64,000 nt of DNA from Portunus trituberculatus (Eukaryota > Arthropoda > Malacostraca > Decapoda > Portunidae): assembly GCF_017591435.1 (NCBI RefSeq), contig NC_059279.1, forward strand, positions 1,290,001-1,354,000. The letters are read 5' to 3'. A model generated the notes under the pieces. The model did not search any database. It had not been told where the DNA came from and worked only from the letters and a program-made list of their open reading frames with translations. This document shows, one piece after another, positions 57,485 to 64,000 of this stretch (the first letter of the stretch is position 1; the number at the start of each line of letters is the position of its first letter). The position numbers and the translations under genes were made by a program.

Positions 57485-57520
57485 TATATAAAAGAAGGGA
57501 GAGGGCGTCCCAGTATCAGT
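57485..57520 (+). promoter_or_regulatory. TATA box and TCAGT initiator of secreted protein B
   Basis: TATATAAAAG begins at 57485 and the arthropod initiator TCAGT lies at 57516-57520, about 31-33 bases apart. The predicted start is A57518, giving a 26-base leader. Such a focused promoter suits a strongly, tissue-specifically expressed structural gene. Confidence 0.8.
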
Positions 57521-57543
57521 CCTTGCCCTCTCCTGCTGTAGTA

Positions 57544-57555
57544 ATGAAGGTCCTG
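57544..57555 (+). CDS. Exon 1 of secreted Asp-rich protein B
   Basis: Four codons (MKVL) then donor GTGAGT, 26 bases after the predicted transcription start. Confidence 0.85.
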
Positions 57556-57714
57556 GTGAGTGCCTCCTGCCTTCCCAGTGCTTATGTTTACTTACAGATT
57601 GCTTATACAGTGTAGTGGCATGGGTGGTCAAACGAAATAAAGTCCTAACGTTTGTATTTTGAAAAGCTTGACTCTCTGTTTTCAAAGCCGACGGATTGGT
57701 TACTGTGGTTATCA

Positions 57715-57764
<50 letters not shown>

Positions 57765-58671
57765 GGAGCATATTTGTTACTAATCTATCGCTAAAATCAT
57801 GAAAAAAAAGTCCTGCAAGCTTCAGCTACAGCTTCACTACAGCCTGCCAACATTGAAATGACACTGGAATGTTTGCTGTTGTGATCTCAATTTTTTTCAG
57901 TCATTTTCCACCTTTGACAGTCATTTTTGGAGTTATAGAGCTTTGTATCTCTTATCTTGCGATTTGAAAGTAATTATTGAACTATTTTTAAAGATTGTGC
58001 TATCTTCCTCATCCGGTGTGTAAATCTGGCGATCAAACAGTGTCTGTATGTTCATGTTAGTTCTTCAAAGTTTTGGCGGGCGTTGAGCGCGGGCTGTCAC
58101 TCAAAAATGCCAGTCTCTGGATGGAGGGAGGGGGAAGGACTTCTCTATTATTTTTCCTTTATTTTTACGTTCATCTTAGCAAAATATTGTCCCTCCTAAC
58201 CCATAAAATCTTGTTTCGGTGCATTTGCCTTAGTTAATGATAACAATACTCTTTTTTTTCCAGGTTGCAGTGGTGTTGCTCAGCGTGGTGGCGACGGCGG
58301 TCATGGCCACCCCAGACGATGACTATTTCTTCTACCGCCGCCCCGCCCGTCCCGTGGTGCATGTGTTGAAGCCCGCTAGGCCCACCAGATACGTGGTGCG
58401 GCAGTTTTCGGTGCCCTTCAGCCCAAGCTTCAGTCCCTACCACTTCTTTGACGATGATCACTTTGACCGTAAGAAGCGCAGCGCCGAACCAGAGCCTGTG
58501 GCCGAAGCCTCCAACTCTCGCAAGAAGAGAGATGCGGACTTCGATGACGATTTTCCCTGGTATTCTGTAGGCCACGTGGCACCCAGGATCTACAGTAGGC
58601 CCAGAGTGTACTATCGCCCCGCCCCATTCGTGCCCTTCGGTTTTGGCCGCGGCTTCTTCGATGATAAATAA
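57544..58671 (+). CDS. Secreted Asp-rich protein B with two RKKR sites, two exons, 139 residues
   Basis: I do not recognise a named family. Exon 1 (57544-57555) encodes MKVL; exon 2 (58264-58671) the rest. The signal peptide is residues 1-19 (cut near VMA/T). The mature chain has a Pro/Arg/Tyr/Phe-rich part (25-65), the motif FDDDHFD (66-72), a furin-type site RKKR (73-76), an acidic spacer (77-89), a second RKKR (90-93) and a 46-residue C-terminal part starting DADFDDDFPWYS and ending GRGFFDDK. If both sites are cut, three fragments result, as in a precursor; otherwise it may be a structural cuticle or matrix protein. Gene plan, MKV start and FDDDHFD are shared with the gene at 47678, indicating a duplicated pair. 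A good TATA and initiator precede it. Confidence 0.87.
57720..57761. repeat. (CT)21 microsatellite
   Basis: In the single intron of secreted protein B (57556-58263); the rest of that intron is unremarkable. Confidence 0.95.
58264..58671 (+). CDS. Exon 2 of secreted Asp-rich protein B
   Basis: Acceptor ttttccag. Open for 135 codons with GC-rich coding composition, stop TAA at 58669-58671. An in-frame ATG upstream at 58237 is intronic by the splice model. Confidence 0.88.
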   Translation, partial: VAVVLLSVVATAVMATPDDDYFFYRRPARPVVHVLKPARPTRYVVRQFSVPFSPSFSPYHFFDDDHFDRKKRSAEPEPVAEASNSRKKRDADFDDDFPWYSVGHVAPRIYSRPRVYYRPAPFVPFGFGRGFFDDK

Positions 58672-58958
58672 TCAGCGAATGCAGGACGAAGAGTAACCTA
58701 TAGAAACATCAGAATTGGCATCCATTTCCTCTTTATACTTCAGTCTCATCCTGTTTCCTATCTGGCACATGATTAGTTATCTTGCTGATTCGAAAGTTTT
58801 CTTGTGATGTAATTTTGACTTGGATGTGTAAGTTCCTTGTAAAATACTGTGTTGATTTGACTCGGTTACATTATTCATCTGGTCCCTTGATCTACTGTAT
58901 ATGTATGCTGTCTGTTAACAAACTCCCCAGACCCACTATCTGTATTTCCTATTTTCTT

Positions 58959-58964
58959 ATTAAA
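58959..58964 (+). terminator. Candidate poly(A) signal of secreted protein B
   Basis: ATTAAA about 290 bases after the stop codon; the first good hexamer downstream. Confidence 0.45.
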
Positions 58965-59860
58965 GGTTTAAAGGACTTTTACTGGTATGGAGCATTTTGG
59001 AGCAATCTGTGTGATAAGTGACGCACATCCTGACTGGAAGCACAGACCTCTCTCATTTGATGGTGAAAAGAGAGTGGAGAAGGGAGATGGTGCATGACAT
59101 TCCTATACTCTATTCACGAACGCTAGACACAACAACTCCCTTACGGCGGAACTTGATAGGAAGAAGAAAGCCTGTGTGTGTGTGTGTGTATTCTACTCAC
59201 TTGGAAAATCTGTAAGGGAGAGAAAGAGACAAATAAGACAAAAAATAAACAAACAATTTTAACTATTAAAGAACCACGTCAATGTCAAACCACGTAACTA
59301 GACACGTACGCTCGTTCACAACATCCCACTATCACTAACCTATCAGAGTGAAGGGGCGAAGGAATCAACCAATCAGGAAGCAAGAATGGAATGAGAGGGA
59401 GGCAGTGGGGACAGAAGGAAGCAGAAGGACCCTGATGGAGTAGTCACCTTCAGGAGATTGAGGGAGGAAGATGTTCGGTGAATGACTTAATTCTTAACGC
59501 CTGTGTACTTTGTGGCGTATTAAGGAAAGAAAGAAGACGTAGACGAGGTAAGAGAGGAAGAAAGGAGGATATGAAGAAAGGAAGAGAAGGATGTGGATAC
59601 TAATAGGGTTGTTTATGTTGTTAATTAGCTATTTTTCTCCATTTTTTTTTTTTTTTTTTTTTTATTTATTGTTTCTCGTGTGTTTGCATTATATGAATTG
59701 TTTAGTTTTGAGGGATTAGGAAGAAGTAAGAAGAGAAGGAGCAGGAATAGATGAAAATGAGGGAAAGAGATTAAAAAGAACGAGAAGGAGAGGAGGCGAA
59801 ACAAACTAGTGACAAAACCAAAGCATCGACACAGAGATTCAAACTTACGAAACACCTTAA

Positions 59861-60025
59861 TTAACCCGCTTGGTACGATGACGTGTTTTCCTATTCTGTG
59901 TGGTGACTATTTGGCGATTTTCTACAGTTTCATCAACTGATGTGGGAGATTAAGATAGTGAAAACTGTGACCATTAATTGTTTGACCCTTCATAGACCCT
60001 TGCTAATGACAATAAAATCGCATAC
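59861..60025 (+). mobile_element. TTAA-ended MITE (family A), 3'-truncated
   Basis: Starts TTAACCCGCTTGGTACGATG, keeps the CATTAAT...CATAGACCCTTGCTAATG body and stops at ...CAATAAAATCGCATAC. Confidence 0.7.
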
Positions 60026-60829
60026 AAAACATAGTTACTTGTAATTCAACACTTTTTTTTATGCACCAGCGACCATTAGACTCACAGGGGAAAGAAACAA
60101 TCCTAAAAGTAAATGGTCAGTTTATCTCCGGGTTCTATTAACGTCAGTGCTGGCTGAGCAGTGGCTGGGAAGCGAGGCGTTTTGAGAATATCGGTATTAT
60201 CGCGTCATTTACTTGGATTTAGCACCAGGACGGGACACAAGAAGGAGGAGAGGGCAAGGGAGAGTATACCAAGTGAGTTTAGACATAAGTTGAGCGTTAC
60301 TGATTGAAATGTAAAAATAAGGTAAACTCTGAACAGTATGGTAAGTTTACCAAGCACGGGTGATGTTACTACTATTTCAAGGTTATTCCTGCTGTTGTTA
60401 CTGTTACTACTGCCACGTTATATTATTATAGCTAGGTTAAATAATCATTGCTGTTACCAGAGAGAGAGAGAGAGAGAGGGGAGGGGGGTACCAGTGACGT
60501 CGAGACAAGATGACAAAGGAGGTATTTTATGGGTAACCAAATTAAATATCGATATAATTCGTTTATTAGTTTCTCAGTGTGTTCATTAGCGTATTTGATC
60601 AATTACTAACCTACCTAACGGGATGACTAACTTTAGTACTAATTCAAACACGTATTTTGTTACCGAGAAGAGAAAAAAAGAGAACAAGTGAGAGGAAGAG
60701 TGACAGAGATGGGTGTGAGAGAAAACGAAGACATTTCATGGATAACTTCCTGAAAACTGGAAGTAGCTAACATGTTTTTCATATAACTTTCTCACTGTGA
60801 TGTGCAACACCTTACAACACTAAAGACTG

Positions 60830-60980
60830 CGAGTGGTAGCGGCAGGCGGCAGTAGGTGGGCGGTGAGCTGGTGACGAGTGGTAGTGGCGGGCGGCGGGTG
60901 GTGAGCTGGTGAGGAGTGATAGCGGTGGGCGGTGATCTGGTGACGAGTGGTTTGGGAGTGTGAGTGGTTATCTGGGTGTG
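60830..60980. repeat. GGC/GGT-rich minisatellite
   Basis: GAGCTGGTGACGAGTGGTAG, GAGCTGGTGAGGAGTGATAG and GATCTGGTGACGAGTGGTTT mark units of about 45-50 bp. Confidence 0.75.
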
Positions 60981-61489
60981 TGCGGGGGGAGTAGTTTGGA
61001 TGTATATTGGGTGTTTCTATATCGTGAGTGTTTGCGTGTTTTAGGTTCATTTTGAGGTGTCATTTATCCTCATTTCCCCATCCGCTCCATCTCTATTTCC
61101 TACGTACAGTATATGCAAAAGAAAATGTATATATTCCTCTACTTATCAATTCACCCTAGTATATTGTCAAAAATACACACACAAGCATAAAGGCGATGGG
61201 AAAAAAAAGATGGAAGAAATATCATAGTCTGCCTTTCAGATTGGCCTATCTCGTCGTCTTTTCTTCCCCACGGGAGATGCAAACACTCACTATAAATAAA
61301 TAATAATAACCATAGCTGGACACGATAACGAAAAGAATGATGTCTCATTACCCAATAAATCGACATATGAAATTTGTACAAGTATAGTATCTCATTGATA
61401 ATAGATGTAGTAACAGATAATTATCATAGATATTGTCAAGCCACACCGCAAGACACCGCCAAGCTCCACCGAAGTGACAGATTGTGTGT

Positions 61490-61924
61490 CTGACCTTCGT
61501 TACTAGAGTATAGTTGAAGTTGTGAGGGTATTTTTAAGATTCTACTGAGTCAGTGACAGATAAACAATATTTCTGCATTATAAATAAGGGAAACATTTGA
61601 GAGTCATCTCTGTGGCCTTGGAAAACAATCGCGGTGAGAAAGCAGAGCGTTTTCAATGGTTCTTTTTAGGTTGTACTGACAAATTAACAACATTTCTGCA
61701 TTATTAACAGGAGATACACTCTTGGGAATCCGGTTAGTCCTCTCTGTGGTCTTGGAAAACAGTCTTGGTGTGAGAGCAAAGCGTTTGTAAGGGTGTTCTT
61801 AAGGTTCTAGTGACAAATTAACAACATTGCTGCATTACTCGTATTAACAAGAGAAACACTCTTGGGAACCCGGTTAGTCATCTGTGTGGCCTTGGAAAGC
61901 AGTCGTGGTGAGAGAGCACAGCGT

Positions 61925-61930
<6 letters not shown>
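61490..61930. repeat. Three tandem family B-related units of about 135 bp
   Basis: GACAAATTAACAACATT, ACTCTTGGGAA and CTTGGAAAACAGTC recur three times in order, each ending AGCAAAGCGTTT or similar; the last runs into (AG)26. Confidence 0.7.
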
Positions 61931-61984
<54 letters not shown>

Positions 61985-62011
61985 GAGTACTGTTACGTTG
62001 AGCAGCCCGCC

Positions 62012-62056
<45 letters not shown>

Positions 62057-62091
62057 TAACCCTCATGATAATGATAATAACACTGTTGCTC

Positions 62092-62143
<52 letters not shown>
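61929..62143. repeat. (AG)26, (CA)20 and (CTA)17 tracts
   Basis: (AG)n at 61929-61981, (CA)n at 62015-62054 and (CTA)n at 62093-62143. Confidence 0.95.
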
Positions 62144-63320
62144 ACTTTCTCACACACATCAATTCCACATTTCTTACTCCTATCATTAAACTATATGCAT
62201 TTAAGGCGGACAGCAGCAGGAAACACTGAGAATTGAAGGAAATGTTGACAAGTTGACACAGGGAGGGACGGGGGTTGGTGGGGCAGGGTCTGGATCCGGG
62301 TCATAGTGCTCGCCGGGTGGTCTAATCAAGAATATACATAACCATCGCCTTATTTAGCACAATAATGACTATTTATCTACTTTGGTGGCTAATTCTGTCT
62401 TTGCTTCACTCTCTGGGTCAGGAAACACAGGGGGAGTGCAGTCGAACATTGGTGGACTAACCTCGGTGGAAGGCAGGGTGGAGGTTCTTCCATGGCCCAA
62501 TATTTACGTACGTACGTAATTCATTTTAAAAATCGCCACAAGAAAAAAGGCTCCTAGACTGGTATATACTACACATTTAAAAGCAACAAATAACTTAACT
62601 AATAACCAAAATATAATATTCTTACCGGGTGGTTTATTTGCAGAACGCGGTTCAACGAAAGGTGTATCATTGAAATCAACGGCTCCAACACACATCAAAA
62701 TGTCGAGATGGAAAGCATAGCCTAACTACATTATATTACAGTTTCTGAATATGACAAATTTTCGCTTTCCATCCAAATAAAGAAAACACAGATTCCTTGT
62801 CATATAAAGATTTTTGTTTTCTATTTTATTACCGTTGAGAATTTTGAATTTGAAAATACGAATAGTTAGACTAAACTTTATGGAATTCAATTACTTGAAT
62901 CATGTTTTGCATATCTTTTAAGTGTTATATCAAGCCCCAAAACAATCCTAGGCGTGCTAATTAAAAAAAGTTATATTTAATGCAGTGACTTTAATGTTAT
63001 TTTTTTCGATAAACCAAAACACAGCTAGACTCGATTCTATTGTGGCTTTAAACCTGCTATACTTTGTTAATAACAAATCAGATATCAGAACAATGCCAAC
63101 TCTATTAATAACAAAGAAATATTTTAACTCTTATGCCGAGATGGTTTTTTTGGTACGTTTGGCTAGTGACCCCACCTTTCCCGCTCTCACTCCCACACTC
63201 CACCTCTCCCCTCCACTTCCCCCTCCTCCACCTCCTCCCATACTCAGAGTCCAGAAAACACTTAGAAACACATGCACAACTAGAGAAAAATCACTAAATA
63301 CGTTTAAAGAATAGTTTCCG
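62144..63320. other. Intergenic DNA, nothing supported
   Basis: Mostly AT-rich; short open frames lack splice context or homology that I can recognise. Confidence 0.55.
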
Positions 63321-63324
63321 TAAT

Positions 63325-63720
63325 AGCGGGAGGCGGCGGGGTCGAGCGGGGCGGGGCGGAACTGGGCTGGGCGGGGCAGGAGACTTGGGTGGCGTTTAGT
63401 GGAGAGGGAGACTGGTGAAGGTACGTGCTAGGGCTGGTGGTGGTGGTGATGGTGGGGTGATGATAGGCGTGGTGATAGGGTGGTGTGGTGGTGGTGTGAT
63501 GTGTGATGGTAGTGGTGGTGTGATATGGTGTATGTGACGTGACGGTGTTGGCAGTGGTGATGGTGTTGTGTGTGATGATGGTGGTGTAGTGTGGTGTGGT
63601 GTGGTTTTGTGATGAGGCGGTGGTGGTAGTGTGGTGTAGTGGTGGTGATGTGGTATGGTGTGTGTTGTGATGGTGGTAGCGGTGTGGTGTGGTGTGGTGA
63701 CTGCTACCGGCTTAATTGAC
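63325..63720. repeat. GGGCGG-rich patch followed by GGT-rich repeat
   Basis: 63325-63395 has several GGGCGG-like boxes; 63430-63700 is imperfect (GGT)n/(GATGGT)n. (GT)12 follows at 63721-63744, and (GT)21 at 63929-63970. Confidence 0.75.
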
Positions 63721-63924
63721 GTGTGTGTGTGTGTGTGTGTGTGTGATGGATGACCTGGTTTTAATGACATTTATTTATATTTTAAGATTACTTCAGTATT
63801 TTCCCTTTACCTATGGTTGCGTGCTTATATAAAAAGGGCAAGCCTAGTTTTGTAAGCATTAACTCTAGAAACGTAAATTTGAGGACCATTTATTTTTGTC
63901 TATATAATTTGTGACTAATAAACT

Positions 63925-63972
<48 letters not shown>

Positions 63973-64000
63973 ATGCAGTCTCTCTTCCTTCAGTCTACCT

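Noticed and set aside
61884..62189. Frame through (AG)n, (CA)n and (CTA)n
   Set aside because: Pure microsatellite translation.
63396..63770. Minus-strand His/Thr/Pro-rich frame of 124 codons
   Set aside because: Complement of a GGT-rich repeat; low complexity.

Overview
This window is arthropod nuclear DNA, most likely from a decapod crustacean and perhaps a brachyuran crab. The evidence is long introns with GT-AG splice sites, very dense and very long (CT)n, (GT)n and (AG)n tracts, many short transposon relics, and genes that look like arthropod orthologues. Species cannot be fixed from the sequence alone. I assembled four protein genes exon by exon, checking reading-frame phase at each junction. 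Three are intact and one carries a single-base frameshift.

Layout. Bases 1-7337 hold no supported coding sequence: long (CT)n/(AG)n/(GT)n tracts, purine-rich GAA/GAG DNA, a GACGA minisatellite, a Pro-tRNA-like SINE, and T-rich degenerate tandem repeats. Bases 7338-31641 (+) carry a dystrobrevin-like gene in at least 17 exons (EF-hand region, ZZ zinc finger, paired coiled coil). Its introns hold a broken non-LTR retrotransposon, two tandem tRNA-derived SINEs, a Tigger-like and a hAT-like MITE, and several tandem arrays. Bases 31642-36121 are intergenic with a probable SINE and candidate poly(A) signals. Bases 36122-44619 (-) carry a complete 12-exon SMARCC/Moira gene of 948 codons, a core SWI/SNF (BAF/BAP) subunit; it converges on the dystrobrevin gene. 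Bases 44620-47600 are intergenic, with a long-TIR MITE and purine-rich repeats.

Bases 47678-48959 (+) and 57544-58671 (+) are two small two-exon genes with the same design: a TATA-like promoter, an intron after the fourth codon of a signal peptide beginning MKV, then a mature protein with Asp runs and a shared FDDDHFD motif. One carries two RKKR processing-type sites. They look like a local family of secreted acidic proteins, perhaps of cuticle or mineralising tissue, or processed precursors. I do not recognise them as a named family, and they are the best candidates here for something undescribed. Bases 49000-57400 between them are a nest of MITEs: at least seven copies of a TTAA-ended family, a hAT-like element with a perfect 8-bp target duplication, and a foldback element invaded by other MITEs. 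Bases 58965-64000 are repeats and GC- or GGT-rich DNA with no gene I can support.

Function. The dystrobrevin product would act in the dystrophin-associated complex at muscle and nerve membranes. The SMARCC product would scaffold a chromatin remodeller in the nucleus. The two are neighbours without an evident functional link. The two small genes probably arose by duplication and are likely expressed in the same tissue.
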